The position numbers were made by a program, and so were the translations under genes. From Pseudomonas sp. FP1742 (GTDB taxonomy: Bacteria > Pseudomonadota > Gammaproteobacteria > Pseudomonadales > Pseudomonadaceae), in assembly GCF_030687145.1 (NCBI RefSeq), contig NZ_CP117460.1, positions 3,162,001 through 3,226,000 of the forward strand: a DNA stretch of 64,000 nt. Direction: 5' to 3'. Each line of letters starts with the position of its first letter. Within the stretch, counting starts at the first letter, position 1. Below the pieces are notes generated by a model. That model searched no databases, was not told the origin of the DNA, and saw nothing but the letters and a program-made list of their open reading frames with translations. Positions 9,720-20,071 of the stretch are shown here, piece after piece.

Positions 9720-10804
9720 ACGCTCTTGAACTCCACTCGATCTGCAAGTCCTACGGCTCTCACCGAGCCCTGGAGAACATCAGCCTGTCGGTGCCGACAG
9801 GAAGCCGTACGGTGATCGTCGGCCCCTCCGGTTCGGGCAAGACCACCTTGCTGCGAATGATAGCCGGTTTCGAATTCCCGGATTCGGGCAGCCTTTCGCT
9901 CAATGGTCAGACGCTGGTCGACGGCACCCATGAGGTCCCCGCGCATCAACGGTTGATCGGCTATGTTCCGCAGGATGGCGCACTGTTCCCGCACATGACC
10001 GTAGCCGCCAACATCGGTTTCGGGCTCGCAGCCAAGGGCGTTGCCAAACAGGAACGTATCGCTGAGCTGATGGACAGTGTGGCGCTGGATTCGAGCATGG
10101 CCAATCGTTGGCCGCACGAACTCTCCGGCGGCCAGCAACAGCGTGTCGCGCTGGCCCGGGCCCTGGCGCAACAACCACGGTTGATGTTGCTGGACGAGCC
10201 TTTCTCGGCGCTCGATACCGGTTTGCGCGCCGCCATGCGTAAATTGGTCGCACGGCTTCTGGCTGACGCCGGTGTCACGACTATTCTGGTAACACACGAT
10301 CAAAGTGAAGCGTTGTCGTTCGCCGATCAGTTGGCGGTGATGCGTCAGGGCCGGTTAGTGCAATCCGGACATCCGCTGGACCTTTACCGCTATCCCGTTG
10401 ATGAACAAACCGCCCTGTTTCTCGGGGATGCCGTGGTCATGCCCGCCACAATCGAAGCGGGCTGGGCCCATTGTGATTTGGGTCGCATTCCGGTCAATAA
10501 CCACAGAAATAACAAATCAGCGCAAATCATGCTGCGCCCCGAGCAACTTCAGTTGATCAGCGCGCCCCACGGCCTGGCGCAATCGGACGGCTGTCGCGGC
10601 GTGGTCACCGAATGCGATTTCGGTGGTAATACCTGCACCTTGACCGTGGAATTGCAGGCGTTGGCCGCTGATACACGTCCGGGGCGTTCATTGCTGGTGC
10701 GCAGCTCCGGCATGCACGCGCCACCCGCTGGCAGCGAAGTTCATGTGTCGACCATCGGCCATGCTCATGTACTCAGCGATCCCACAGGTTCCGCGCCTGA
10801 CTGA
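9716..10804 (+). CDS. Ferric iron ABC transporter, ATP-binding protein
   Basis: A 362-residue ABC ATPase. It has Walker [10 protein letters not shown] near residue 39, signature [15 protein letters not shown] near 138, Walker [13 protein letters not shown] and the switch histidine in [11 protein letters not shown]-terminal regulatory domain of about 120 residues (TOBE-like) follows, as in FbpC and other iron or spermidine-type importers. The ATG overlaps the permease stop, so the three genes form one operon. FbpC-like identification follows from the context and binding protein. No terminator is obvious downstream. Confidence 0.87.
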   Translation: MNALELHSICKSYGSHRALENISLSVPTGSRTVIVGPSGSGKTTLLRMIAGFEFPDSGSLSLNGQTLVDGTHEVPAHQRLIGYVPQDGALFPHMTVAANIGFGLAAKGVAKQERIAELMDSVALDSSMANRWPHELSGGQQQRVALARALAQQPRLMLLDEPFSALDTGLRAAMRKLVARLLADAGVTTILVTHDQSEALSFADQLAVMRQGRLVQSGHPLDLYRYPVDEQTALFLGDAVVMPATIEAGWAHCDLGRIPVNNHRNNKSAQIMLRPEQLQLISAPHGLAQSDGCRGVVTECDFGGNTCTLTVELQALAADTRPGRSLLVRSSGMHAPPAGSEVHVSTIGHAHVLSDPTGSAPD

Positions 10805-11252
10805 CTGGCATTGGGTCAACAGGTTGGTTTTTGAGACCTTTGACTCGGTAACAGGCAAGTCAATCAAGCGAAATCGTCTTGTATAAAAACACTGCAAAAA
10901 AACAACTAAGCCAGGCACACAAGTCCATTAAGGCGGACAGTTCTGTACGTCTTTTCCGACAAAAAGCGCGATGAGTGGCAGAAGCCTGAACAGTGCCTGT
11001 ATGGGTTTCAAATAAACGATTCCCCGACCGGGTTTTCATGTTCCTTTCACAAAATCGCGCTTAATCTTCACGGTATGAGATGGCGTCTTGATGGCGTCCA
11101 GCCAGCCGATCATGACAAAAAAAATCAAACGATGTAATTTGTCACAAATTTATGGCAACTGCTTGATGTGGCTTTTGTTTTAGCGTCTACGCTGATGTTG
11201 GATCCATTGGATATGCCTGCCAGGCTATTTATTTTTCAGTACCGAGGTGCCT
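10805..11252. other. Long non-coding gap upstream of arnB
   Basis: This 448-bp stretch is AT-richer than its neighbours and has no convincing gene. It contains the TTTCAT/TTTCAC operator-like repeat at 11034-11050, which leaves about 200 nt of possible leader before arnB. A TATAAA at 10881-10886 could be a -10 element. I found no clear hairpin and T-run for the preceding operon. Confidence 0.4.
11034..11050 (+). promoter_or_regulatory. Tandem TTTCAT/TTTCAC repeat upstream of arnB
   Basis: TTTCAT at 11034-11039 and TTTCAC at 11045-11050, 11 bp apart, with GTTCC between. It differs from the repeat at 2644-2660 at only two positions over the 17 bp. The shared site suggests that the arn operon and the phosphatase gene answer to the same response regulator (ColR, PmrA or ParR being candidates by knowledge of polymyxin response in pseudomonads). 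Confidence 0.5.
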
Positions 11253-12401
11253 ATGAGTCAGGCGTTTCTCCCCTTCTCCCGCCCCAGTATCGGCGATGAA
11301 GAAATTGCTGCGGTAGAGCAAGTACTGCGCTCCGGCTGGATCACTACCGGGCCGAAAAACCAGCAACTGGAAGAACACTTCGCCAACTATGTTGGCTGTC
11401 GGCATGCCGTTGCATTGTCCTCGGCGACCGGTGGCATGCACATTACTTTATTGGCCTTGGGGATCGGTCCTGGCGACGAAGTCATCACTCCGTCGCAGAC
11501 CTGGGTGTCCACCGCCAACATGATCTGTCTGCTCGGTGCGACGCCGGTTTTCGTCGACGTTGACCGCGACACATTGATGAGCGATGTGGCGAGTATCGAA
11601 GCAGCGATCACGCCTCGCACCAAGGCGATCATTCCGGTGCATTACGCCGGCGCGGCATTCGACCTCGATCCGCTTTACGCCCTGGCCGACAAACATGGCA
11701 TCGCCGTCATTGAAGACGCGGCCCACGCGGCGGGCACTTTCTACAAAGGGCGGCACGTCGGTGCCCAAGGCACGGCGATCTTCTCGTTCCACGCGATCAA
11801 GAACATGACCTGCGCCGAGGGCGCGATGTTCGTCAGTGACGACGAAGCCCTGGCCAATCGGGTACGCATGCTCAAGTTTCATGGCCTGGGCGTCGACGCC
11901 TATGACCGCCTCACCCACGGCCGCAAGCCCCAGGCCCAGGTGATCGAACCCGGCTTCAAGTACAACCTGGCCGACATCAATGCCGCCATCGCCCTGGTGC
12001 AACTGGAGCGTCTGGACGCGATCAACGCCAAGCGCACGGAGCTGGCGCAGACTTACCTGCAACGCCTCGAAGGCCTGTCGGTACAACCGCTGGCCATTCC
12101 GGCGTATGCACAACAGCACGCCTGGCACCTGTTCATCCTGCGCATCGATGCCGAACGTTGCGGGCTGGACCGCGAGGCTTTCATGAAGGCGCTGCAGGAG
12201 CAGAACATCGGCACCGGTATTCACTTCATCGCTACCCACCTGCATACCTACTACCGCCAGCGTTTCCCCAACATCTACCTGCCCAACACCGAATGGAATT
12301 CAGCGCGGCTGTGTTCGATCCCGTTGTTCCCCGACATGACCACCGATGATGTCGATCGTGTCGTCGGCGCCATTGAAAACACACTGGATGCAAGCCTGTG
12401 A
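11253..12401 (+). CDS. arnB: UDP-4-amino-4-deoxy-L-arabinose aminotransferase ArnB
   Basis: A 382-residue PLP-dependent DegT/DnrJ/EryC1 aminotransferase. The PLP lysine lies in [15 protein letters not shown] and the family blocks [15 protein letters not shown] and [12 protein letters not shown] are present. The enzyme converts UDP-4-keto-arabinose to UDP-4-amino-4-deoxy-L-arabinose in the cytoplasm, using glutamate. ATG 11253 has GAGG at 11244-11247; an in-frame GTG at 11247 is less likely. It is the first gene of an eight-gene run in which almost every stop overlaps the next start. The last codon region also holds the GTG start of arnC. Confidence 0.95.
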   Translation: MSQAFLPFSRPSIGDEEIAAVEQVLRSGWITTGPKNQQLEEHFANYVGCRHAVALSSATGGMHITLLALGIGPGDEVITPSQTWVSTANMICLLGATPVFVDVDRDTLMSDVASIEAAITPRTKAIIPVHYAGAAFDLDPLYALADKHGIAVIEDAAHAAGTFYKGRHVGAQGTAIFSFHAIKNMTCAEGAMFVSDDEALANRVRMLKFHGLGVDAYDRLTHGRKPQAQVIEPGFKYNLADINAAIALVQLERLDAINAKRTELAQTYLQRLEGLSVQPLAIPAYAQQHAWHLFILRIDAERCGLDREAFMKALQEQNIGTGIHFIATHLHTYYRQRFPNIYLPNTEWNSARLCSIPLFPDMTTDDVDRVVGAIENTLDASL

Positions 12402-13417
12402 AACCTTATCCGATCCGTTGCGTATCAATCGTCATCCCGGTCTACAACGAGCAGGACAGCCTGCCCGAGTTGCTCAGGCGCACCGAAGCGGCGTGCCAGC
12501 AACTGCACCATGACTACGAAATCGTGTTGGTCGACGACGGCAGCCGCGACAACTCGGCGCAAATCCTCGAGGACGCAGCCAGTCGTGATTGCAGCCCGGT
12601 GGTGGCGGTCATTCTCAACCGCAACTACGGCCAGCACGCGGCAATCATGGCCGGGTTCGAACAGTGCAAGGGCGATGTGGTCATCACCCTCGACGCCGAC
12701 CTGCAAAACCCGCCGGAAGAAATTCCGCGGCTGGTGGCGCAGGCCGAACTGGGCTACGACGTGGTCGCCACGGTGCGCAACAACCGTCAGGACTCGGCCT
12801 TGCGTCGCTGGCCATCCAAACTGATCAACCTGGCCGTGCAGCGTTCCACCGGGGTTGCCATGACCGACTACGGCTGCATGCTGCGGGCCTACCGCCGGAC
12901 CATCGTCGATGCCATGCTCGCCTGCCGCGAACGCAGCACCTTCATCCCGATCCTGGCCAACAGCTTCGCCCGGCACACCACCGAGATTCTGGTAACCCAC
13001 GCCGAGCGCGAACACGGCGAATCCAAATATAGCCCGATGCGCCTGATCAATCTGATGTTCGATCTGATCACCTGCATGACCACCACACCGCTGCGATTAT
13101 TGAGCATCGTAGGCTTCGGCATGGCGACGCTCGGTGTGCTGTTCGCCATCGCGTTGATTGTGCTGCGCATGGTTTTCGGCGCCGGATGGGCCGGTGGCGG
13201 CACGTTCGTCCTGTTCGCCGTGCTGTTCGTTTTCACCGGTGGGCAATTCATTGGCATGGGCCTGTTGGGCGAGTACCTGGGCCGCATGTACAGCGACGTC
13301 CGGGCGCGTCCACGGTTCTTTATCGAAAAGGTTTTGCGTAGCACCCCCCCTGCTCCTGCTCCCGTTGTCACCGTTGACGGTCTTACTTCCACTTCTTCAG
13401 ATCAGGTTCTCTCATGA
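12398..13417 (+). CDS. arnC: Undecaprenyl-phosphate 4-deoxy-4-formamido-L-arabinose transferase ArnC
   Basis: A 339-residue family-2 glycosyltransferase. The N-terminal GT-A domain begins [15 protein letters not shown] and has the acidic motif [10 protein letters not shown]; two C-terminal membrane spans lie at about 230-255 and 265-290. It moves formamido-arabinose from UDP to undecaprenyl phosphate at the inner membrane. The GTG start overlaps the arnB stop as GTGA. The C-terminal tail (from about 315) is rich in Ser, Thr and Pro and is longer than in E. coli ArnC (322 residues). Confidence 0.94.
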   Translation: MKPYPIRCVSIVIPVYNEQDSLPELLRRTEAACQQLHHDYEIVLVDDGSRDNSAQILEDAASRDCSPVVAVILNRNYGQHAAIMAGFEQCKGDVVITLDADLQNPPEEIPRLVAQAELGYDVVATVRNNRQDSALRRWPSKLINLAVQRSTGVAMTDYGCMLRAYRRTIVDAMLACRERSTFIPILANSFARHTTEILVTHAEREHGESKYSPMRLINLMFDLITCMTTTPLRLLSIVGFGMATLGVLFAIALIVLRMVFGAGWAGGGTFVLFAVLFVFTGGQFIGMGLLGEYLGRMYSDVRARPRFFIEKVLRSTPPAPAPVVTVDGLTSTSSDQVLS

Positions 13418-15408
13418 GTGCAAAAGCTGTTGTCTTCGCGTATCACGATATTGGCTGCGCCGGCATTGAAACCCTGCTTGCCAGCGGTTTCGAGATTGCA
13501 GCGGTGTTCACCCATCCCGACGACCCGAAGGAAAATGCATTCTATGGCTCGGTTGCGCAACTGTGCGCCCGCAAAGGCATCCCGGTGCACGCTCCGGAAG
13601 ACGCCAACCACCCGCTGTGGATCGAGCGCATCAGCAAGCTCAACCCCGATTACCTGTTCTCGTTCTACTACCGCAATCTGCTGAGCGAACCACTGTTGGC
13701 CACGGCCAGCAAAGGTGCTTTCAACCTGCACGGCTCGTTGTTGCCTCGCTACCGTGGGCGCGCACCGGCCAACTGGGTGCTGGTCAACGGTGAAACCGAA
13801 ACCGGCGTGACCCTGCACCGTATGGTCAAGCGTGCCGACGCCGGCGCAATCATCGCCCAGCAACGGGTGGCAATCGAGCGCACCGACACCGCATTGACCC
13901 TGCACGGCAAATTGCGCCAGGCCGCCACCGATCTGCTGCGTGACACCTTGCCTGCACTGCTTCAAGGCAAAGTCAGCGAAACGCCGCAGGACGAATCCAA
14001 AGCCACGGTGTTTGGCCGTCGTACTCCGGCGGATGGCAAACTGGTCTGGAGCAAACCGGCCGAAGAACTGTTTAATCTGGTGCGTGCCGTAACCCAGCCT
14101 TATCCGGGTGCTTTCTGCGCCGTGGGCGAGCACAAGTTGATTGTCTGGAGCGCCGACGTCGTCAAGGGCAATGAAGGCCAGGCGCCAGGCCGGGTCATCA
14201 GCGTCGATCCATTGCGAATCGCCTGCGGCGAAGACTCGCTGGTGATCCACGCCGGCCAGCGCAACGATAACGGCCTGTACCTGAGCGGTCCGCAACTGGC
14301 CAACGAGCTGGGACTGGTCGATGGGTCGGTACTGCGTGGCGCCGAATCGGGCCGTGCACCGCGCCGCACCCGAGTGCTGATCCTTGGCGTCAACGGCTTC
14401 ATCGGCAATCACCTGTCCGAGCGTCTGCTGCGTGACGACCGCTATGAAGTGTACGGCCTGGACATCGGTTCGGATGCCATCGAGCGCCTGCGCAGCCATC
14501 CGCGTTTCCACTTCGTCGAAGGCGATATCAGCATCCACTCGGAGTGGATCGAATACCACATCAAAAAATGCGATGTGGTCCTGCCGCTGGTAGCGATCGC
14601 CACGCCGATCGAATACACCCGCAATCCGCTACGTGTGTTCGAACTGGATTTCGAAGAGAACCTGAAACTGGTTCGCTACTGCGTCAAATACAACAAGCGT
14701 GTGATCTTCCCTTCGACCTCGGAAGTCTATGGCATGTGCCAGGACGCCAACTTCGACGAAGACAGCTCCAACCTGGTGGTCGGGCCGATCAACAAGCAAC
14801 GCTGGATCTACTCGATCTCCAAGCAGCTGCTTGACCGGGTGATCTGGGCCTATGGCCAGAAAGGCCTGAACTTCACCCTGTTCCGCCCTTTCAACTGGAT
14901 GGGCCCACGCCTGGACCGTCTGGACTCGGCGCGTATCGGCAGTTCCCGGGCCATCACCCAGTTGATCCTGAACCTGGTGGAAGGCACGCCGATTCGCCTG
15001 TTCGACGGCGGCGAGCAAAAACGCTGCTTCACCGACATCGCCGATGGCGTCGAAGCCCTGGCGCGGATCATCGACAACGACAACGATGTCTGTAACGGCC
15101 AGATCATCAACATCGGCAACCCGGACAACGAGGCCAGCATTCGTCAGTTGGGCGAAGAGTTGCTGCGTCAGTTCGAGGCTCACCCGTTGCGCGACAACTT
15201 CCCGCCATTCGCCGGTTTCCGCGATATCGAAAGCAAGGCCTTCTACGGCACTGGCTATCAGGACGTGTCTCACCGCAAACCGAGCATCGCCAACGCCAAA
15301 CGCCTGCTGGACTGGGCGCCAACCGTGGAGATGAAGGAGACCATCGGTAACACGCTGGACTTCTTCCTGCGCGAGGCGATGCTCGAAATCGCGGACAAAA
15401 AACGTTGA
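13414..15408 (+). CDS. arnA: Bifunctional ArnA: UDP-glucuronate decarboxylase and formyltransferase
   Basis: A 664-residue two-domain enzyme. The N-terminal domain (about 1-305) is a formyltransferase with [16 protein letters not shown]. The C-terminal SDR domain (from about 318) starts with the nucleotide motif [12 protein letters not shown] and carries the STSEVYG and YSISKQ catalytic blocks. It oxidatively decarboxylates UDP-glucuronate to the 4-keto-pentose and later formylates the amino sugar. Length matches E. coli ArnA (660). The start overlaps the arnC stop as ATGA. Confidence 0.96.
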   Translation: MSAKAVVFAYHDIGCAGIETLLASGFEIAAVFTHPDDPKENAFYGSVAQLCARKGIPVHAPEDANHPLWIERISKLNPDYLFSFYYRNLLSEPLLATASKGAFNLHGSLLPRYRGRAPANWVLVNGETETGVTLHRMVKRADAGAIIAQQRVAIERTDTALTLHGKLRQAATDLLRDTLPALLQGKVSETPQDESKATVFGRRTPADGKLVWSKPAEELFNLVRAVTQPYPGAFCAVGEHKLIVWSADVVKGNEGQAPGRVISVDPLRIACGEDSLVIHAGQRNDNGLYLSGPQLANELGLVDGSVLRGAESGRAPRRTRVLILGVNGFIGNHLSERLLRDDRYEVYGLDIGSDAIERLRSHPRFHFVEGDISIHSEWIEYHIKKCDVVLPLVAIATPIEYTRNPLRVFELDFEENLKLVRYCVKYNKRVIFPSTSEVYGMCQDANFDEDSSNLVVGPINKQRWIYSISKQLLDRVIWAYGQKGLNFTLFRPFNWMGPRLDRLDSARIGSSRAITQLILNLVEGTPIRLFDGGEQKRCFTDIADGVEALARIIDNDNDVCNGQIINIGNPDNEASIRQLGEELLRQFEAHPLRDNFPPFAGFRDIESKAFYGTGYQDVSHRKPSIANAKRLLDWAPTVEMKETIGNTLDFFLREAMLEIADKKR

Positions 15409-16292
15409 TGCAGGCAGGCCTTCGAATCGATGTCGACACCTACCGAGGCACCCGTGAAGGGGTGCCGCGGTTGCTCGAAATGCTTGATGAAGCACAGGTC
15501 AAGGCAACGTTCTTCTTCAGCGTCGGGCCAGACAACATGGGGCGCCACTTGTGGCGCCTGATCCGTCCGCAGTTTCTCTGGAAGATGCTCCGTTCCAACG
15601 CCGCCGGTCTGTATGGCTGGGACATTTTGCTGGCCGGCACTGCGTGGCCGGGCAAACCGATCGGTCGTGACCTCGGGCACCTGATGCGTCAGGCTCAGGC
15701 GGCCGGGCATGAAGTCGGCTTGCACGCCTGGGATCACCACGGCTGGCAGGCCAATGCCGGACGCTGGAGCCAAGCGCAACTGATCGAGCAGATCCGCCGT
15801 GGTGTCGACAGCCTCAGTGACATCCTCGGGCAAAAAGTCGAATGCTCGGCGTCCGCCGGTTGGCGCGCGGACGAGCGTGTGATCGAAGCCAAGCAAGGTT
15901 TTGGCTTTCGCTACAACAGCGATTGTCGAGGCCATCACCTGTTCCAGCCGATCCTGACCGATGGTAGTCCGGGGGCTCCGCAAGTTCCGGTGGACCTGCC
16001 GACCTTCGACGAAGTGGTTGGCCCGACCGTCTCAGCCAAAGACTTCAACACCTTCATTCTTGAGCGGTTCTCCCCGCAAAAACTCAACGTCTACACTGTG
16101 CATGCCGAAGTAGAAGGGATTCTGATGGCCAACGATTTTCGCCAATTACTGGCCGATGCTCGCCAACGTGATATTCATTTCCAACCCCTGGGCAATCTGC
16201 TGCCCGAGTCCCCCGCCCTCTTGCCTCTGGGTCGGGTCGTACGCGGTACCCTTGACGGTCGCGAAGGCTGGCTAGGGGTCCAGGGCGCATGA
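15405..16292 (+). CDS. arnD: 4-deoxy-4-formamido-L-arabinose-phosphoundecaprenol deformylase ArnD
   Basis: A 295-residue NodB-fold deacetylase-like enzyme. The metal-binding motifs are [11 protein letters not shown] near residue 5 and [10 protein letters not shown] (the H-x3-H pair) near 104. It removes the formyl group after the sugar is on undecaprenyl phosphate, committing it to transfer. The start overlaps the arnA stop as ATGA, and arnT starts in its last codons. Length matches known ArnD (about 296). Confidence 0.95.
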   Translation: MMQAGLRIDVDTYRGTREGVPRLLEMLDEAQVKATFFFSVGPDNMGRHLWRLIRPQFLWKMLRSNAAGLYGWDILLAGTAWPGKPIGRDLGHLMRQAQAAGHEVGLHAWDHHGWQANAGRWSQAQLIEQIRRGVDSLSDILGQKVECSASAGWRADERVIEAKQGFGFRYNSDCRGHHLFQPILTDGSPGAPQVPVDLPTFDEVVGPTVSAKDFNTFILERFSPQKLNVYTVHAEVEGILMANDFRQLLADARQRDIHFQPLGNLLPESPALLPLGRVVRGTLDGREGWLGVQGA

Positions 16293-17944
16293 GCAAACCT
16301 TGGGCATTGCCGTTGTTACTGGTGGTTCTGGTGCTGGCGTACATATTGCCGCTGGGCACTCACGGCCTATGGATTCCCGACGAAACCCGTTACGCGCAGA
16401 TCAGCCAGGACATGCTCCTGAGCGGTAACTGGGTGTCGCCGCACTTCATGAGCCTGCGTTACTTTGAAAAGCCCATCGCGGGCTACTGGATGATCGCCAT
16501 CGGCCAGGCGCTGTTTGGCGACAATCTGTTTGGTGTGCGCATTGCCTCGGTGCTGAGTACCGGGCTGAGCGTGTTGCTGTGTTATCTGATCGCTCACCGG
16601 CTGTGGAACGAGCCGCGCAAGAGTTTTGCCTGTGCGCTGCTGTACATGAGTTTTGCGATCGTCGCCGGGCAAGCCGGCTACGCCAACCTCGATCCGCAAT
16701 TCACCTTCTGGGTCAATCTGAGTCTGGTGGCTTTGTGGTTTGCGCTGGACAGCACCAGCCGCGGCCAGCGTCTGCTCGGGTGGGCCGTGCTGGGGCTGGC
16801 CTGCGGCATGGGGTTCATGACCAAGGGGTTCCTCGCCTGGCTGCTGCCGGTGTTGGTCGCCCTGCCCTGGATGCTCTGGCAGAAACGCTGGCGGGAACTG
16901 CTGACTTGCGGCCCGGTGGCGATTGTGGTGGCCATCGCGGTAAGCCTGCCGTGGGCCTTGGCGGTGCACGCGCAAGAACCCGATTACTGGCGGTTCTTCT
17001 TCTGGCACGAACACATTCGCCGCTTCGCCGGGGATGACGCTCAACACGATGCGCCATGGTGGTTCTACCTGCCGCTGCTGGTGGCGTTCAGCCTGCCATG
17101 GGCGGCGTTGCTGCCATCGGCGCTGAAACAGGCCTGGCAGACCCGGCGTCAAGCCAATATCGCGTTCCTGCTGCTGTGGTTGCTGATGCCCTTGCTGTTT
17201 TTCAGCCTGAGCAATGGAAAACTGCCGACCTACATCATGCCCTGCCTGCTGCCTCTGGCGTTGTTGCTGGGCCATACCCTGGCCGACCGACTGAAGCTGG
17301 AACAGGGCCGGGTGCTGGGGATCAATGGTCTGCTCAACCTGGCATTGGGCCTGGTGACCCTGATTGCGCTGGTCTGGCTGCAACTGAAAAAGCCATTGTA
17401 TGACCATGAATTGCACAACCTCGTCCTGGTGTTCATCGGCTTGATCGGCTGGATCATGGCCAACCTGCTGCAGGCCTTCCGTCCCTTGCAATGCTGGGCG
17501 GCACCGGCCTTTGGCAGCTTGCTGCTGATCGGCGTGCTCCCGGCCGGAATGCCCGATTCTGTTGTGGCAAACAAAATGCCCGACCAGTTCATCCTCCAGC
17601 ACGCCCAGGAGCTGGCGCAGACCGACAAGCTATTGAGCAACGACCTGGGCGCCGCCTCGGCCCTGGCCTGGCGCTTGAAACGCCCCGAGGTGGCGTTGTA
17701 CAACACGATAGGTGAATTGAAATACGGCCTCGCCTACCCTGATCCCGACGCTATCGAGCAGCGGGTCGATCTCGAACACGTGCAACAGTGGATGCGCGAA
17801 GCGCGCCAGAGTGGCTCGGTCGGCGTGGTGATGCGGGTCAAAGGGGATGACGAACTGCAAGAAATCGAACTGCTACCCAAAGATGGCAAACGTTATGAAC
17901 AAGGCAACCTGGTGATTCTGATCTTCCCTCGGGATGCGTCATGA
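16289..17944 (+). CDS. arnT: Undecaprenyl-phosphate aminoarabinose: lipid A transferase ArnT
   Basis: A 551-residue GT-C membrane enzyme with about twelve spans and a periplasmic C-terminal domain. The catalytic first loop reads [19 protein letters not shown] and is followed by FEKPIAGYW. It attaches aminoarabinose to the lipid A phosphates, lowering negative charge and conferring polymyxin resistance. It is embedded in the operon by 4-nt overlaps on both sides. A highly similar paralogue lies at 3621-5342, so this is the copy most safely assigned to aminoarabinose by position. Confidence 0.95.
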   Translation: MSKPWALPLLLVVLVLAYILPLGTHGLWIPDETRYAQISQDMLLSGNWVSPHFMSLRYFEKPIAGYWMIAIGQALFGDNLFGVRIASVLSTGLSVLLCYLIAHRLWNEPRKSFACALLYMSFAIVAGQAGYANLDPQFTFWVNLSLVALWFALDSTSRGQRLLGWAVLGLACGMGFMTKGFLAWLLPVLVALPWMLWQKRWRELLTCGPVAIVVAIAVSLPWALAVHAQEPDYWRFFFWHEHIRRFAGDDAQHDAPWWFYLPLLVAFSLPWAALLPSALKQAWQTRRQANIAFLLLWLLMPLLFFSLSNGKLPTYIMPCLLPLALLLGHTLADRLKLEQGRVLGINGLLNLALGLVTLIALVWLQLKKPLYDHELHNLVLVFIGLIGWIMANLLQAFRPLQCWAAPAFGSLLLIGVLPAGMPDSVVANKMPDQFILQHAQELAQTDKLLSNDLGAASALAWRLKRPEVALYNTIGELKYGLAYPDPDAIEQRVDLEHVQQWMREARQSGSVGVVMRVKGDDELQEIELLPKDGKRYEQGNLVILIFPRDAS

Positions 17945-18285
17945 GCCTGTTGCTGCTACTGACCGCGTCCCTGCTGACCTGCCTGGGCCAGATCGCCCAG
18001 AAGTACGCCGTGGAAAGCTGGCGCGGCAAGGCCACTGGTTGGGGCGAAAAACTGCGCTCGCCGTGGCTGTGGCTGGCGCTAGTTTCTCTGGGATTGGGCT
18101 TGCTGGTCTGGCTGCTGGTGCTGCAGCGCCTTGAAGTCGGTATCGCCTATCCCATGCTCAGCCTGAATTTCGTGCTGATCACACTGGTCGCCCGTTTCGT
18201 CTTTCACGAAGTCATCGACCGCCGTCACTGGTTGGGCGTAGCGCTGGTGATTGGTGGCGTGGCGCTCCTGGGGCAACACGCATGA
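17941..18285 (+). CDS. arnE: Aminoarabinose-phosphoundecaprenol flippase subunit ArnE
   Basis: A 114-residue EmrE-like protein with four membrane spans. Family features are [12 protein letters not shown] in the first span and [16 protein letters not shown] in the third. With ArnF it is thought to flip the undecaprenyl-linked aminoarabinose to the periplasmic face. The start overlaps the arnT stop (ATGA) and arnF starts in its last codon region. Confidence 0.92.
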   Translation: MSLLLLLTASLLTCLGQIAQKYAVESWRGKATGWGEKLRSPWLWLALVSLGLGLLVWLLVLQRLEVGIAYPMLSLNFVLITLVARFVFHEVIDRRHWLGVALVIGGVALLGQHA

Positions 18286-18695
18286 GCCTGCGTCGCGGAA
18301 TCGCCTTCGCCCTGGGCAGCGTGCTGTTGAGCACCGTCGCGCAGCTGGGTATGCGCTGGAGCATGACTCGCTTGCCGCATCCCGAACAATGGTTAGCGGC
18401 CTTGAGCAGCGGCAGCGTCGATGTGTCTGCTGTGATTGTCGTGCTGGCGGCCATCCTAGCCTATGCGGTGTCGATGCTCACCTGGCTCGCCGCCCTGCGG
18501 GATGTACCCCTGGGCCGTGCCTATTCGCTGCTGAGCATCAGTTACGCGCTGGTGTATGTGCTGGCCGCCAGCCTGCCGCTGTTCAACGAATCCTTCAGTC
18601 TTTCAAAAACGCTGGGGGTGGCGCTGGTCATCCTCGGTGTTATCACTATTAATTCTCGACCTGCTCGCGCGCCCGAACTTAGGAGTGCATCATGA
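18282..18695 (+). CDS. arnF: Aminoarabinose-phosphoundecaprenol flippase subunit ArnF
   Basis: A 137-residue EmrE-like protein with four membrane spans; [14 protein letters not shown] opens the first and [20 protein letters not shown] is the conserved third. It pairs with ArnE. The 4-nt overlaps on both sides keep it in the operon. The C-terminal tail after the last span is short and basic. Confidence 0.92.
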   Translation: MSLRRGIAFALGSVLLSTVAQLGMRWSMTRLPHPEQWLAALSSGSVDVSAVIVVLAAILAYAVSMLTWLAALRDVPLGRAYSLLSISYALVYVLAASLPLFNESFSLSKTLGVALVILGVITINSRPARAPELRSAS

Positions 18696-20071
18696 AAATC
18701 AGTGTATTTGGTAGCGGTTACGTTGGTCTGGTGCAAGCCGCCGTCCTGGCCGAAGTCGGCCACGATGTAGTGTGTATGGACATTGACGAGAAAAAAGTTG
18801 CGTTGCTGCAACAAGGCCACGTCAGCATCTTCGAACCGGGGCTGGCCAGCCTGGTGCGTGAAAGCCTGGACGCCAAGCGGCTGCACTTCACCTCGGACGA
18901 AAAATTCGCTGTGCAACATGGCCAGGTAGTGTTCATCGCCGTCGGCACGCCATCCCGGGAGGATGGCTCGGCGGATCTGCAATACGTGTTGTCCGTGGGT
19001 GAAGCGGTGGCGCGTCATCGTGAACAGCCGGTGATCCTGGTGGAGAAATCCACGGTGCCGGTGGGCACCGGCGATACGCTGCGCGCCCATATCGAAGACT
19101 ACCTGCTCAAGGCCGGCCGGCAGTTGCAGTTCGATATCGTGTCCAACCCGGAGTTTTTGAAAGAAGGTTCGGCCGTGGCCGATTGTCGGCGTCCCGACCG
19201 CATCATCATCGGCTGTGAAGGCGATGAAGTGCGCGACGTGATGCGCGACCTCTATGCACCGTTCAACCGCAACCATGACCGCGTCATGTTCATGGACCTG
19301 CGCAGCGCCGAGCTGACCAAATACGCCGCCAACTGCATGCTGGCGACCAAAATCAGCTTCATCAACCAGATCGCCGAACTGGCCGAACACCTGGGTGCCG
19401 ACATCGAATCGGTACGGCTGGGCATCGGTGCCGATTCGCGCATCGGTTACCACTTCATCTATCCCGGCTGCGGTTATGGCGGCTCATGTTTCCCCAAGGA
19501 CATGCGCGCACTGATTCACAGTGCCGAAGAAGCCCATTGCAACAGCGACCTGCTGCAAGCGGTGGAGGCCATCAACGAGCGGCAGAAACACAAACTGTTC
19601 GAACGCATCAACGCGTTCTACAAGGGTGATTTGCGCGACAAGACCTTCGCCGTTTGGGGGCTGGCCTTCAAGCCCAACACCGACGACATGCGCGATGCGC
19701 CGAGCCGGGTGCTGCTGGAATCGCTGTGGGCTGCGGGGGCCAATGTGCGCGCGTTCGATCCGGAAGCCATGCAGGAAACCCAACAACTTTACCCTGACGA
19801 ACCGAAGCTGATGCTCATGGGCACGCCCGAATCGGTGCTTGCGGGTGCTGACGCGTTGATCATCTGCACCGAATGGCAGCAGTTCAAGGCGCCGGACTTC
19901 GACCTGATCCAGCAACGTCTTAATGCACCGGTGATTTTCGACGGGCGTAACCTGTACGACGCCGAGCGCCTGGCCCGTAGCGGTTTCCTGTACTTCCCGA
20001 TGGGCCGTGGTGAATCGTGCAAGTTACCGATTCCCCTGCAGCAATGGCCAGCGGCCTCAGTTGTCGCGTGA
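18692..20071 (+). CDS. ugd: UDP-glucose 6-dehydrogenase
   Basis: A 459-residue NAD-dependent sugar-nucleotide dehydrogenase. The Rossmann motif [19 protein letters not shown] starts at residue 6 and the catalytic cysteine lies in [10 protein letters not shown]. The central [13 protein letters not shown] block and the C-terminal [17 protein letters not shown] are diagnostic. It makes UDP-glucuronate, the substrate of ArnA, so its place at the end of the arn operon supplies the pathway (the pmrE position in P. aeruginosa). An AGGAG lies before the start, which overlaps the arnF stop. Confidence 0.95.
   Translation: MKISVFGSGYVGLVQAAVLAEVGHDVVCMDIDEKKVALLQQGHVSIFEPGLASLVRESLDAKRLHFTSDEKFAVQHGQVVFIAVGTPSREDGSADLQYVLSVGEAVARHREQPVILVEKSTVPVGTGDTLRAHIEDYLLKAGRQLQFDIVSNPEFLKEGSAVADCRRPDRIIIGCEGDEVRDVMRDLYAPFNRNHDRVMFMDLRSAELTKYAANCMLATKISFINQIAELAEHLGADIESVRLGIGADSRIGYHFIYPGCGYGGSCFPKDMRALIHSAEEAHCNSDLLQAVEAINERQKHKLFERINAFYKGDLRDKTFAVWGLAFKPNTDDMRDAPSRVLLESLWAAGANVRAFDPEAMQETQQLYPDEPKLMLMGTPESVLAGADALIICTEWQQFKAPDFDLIQQRLNAPVIFDGRNLYDAERLARSGFLYFPMGRGESCKLPIPLQQWPAASVVA

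Noticed and set aside
13402-14559. 385-codon open frame antisense to arnA
   Set aside because: arnA is unequivocal on the other strand and in the operon.
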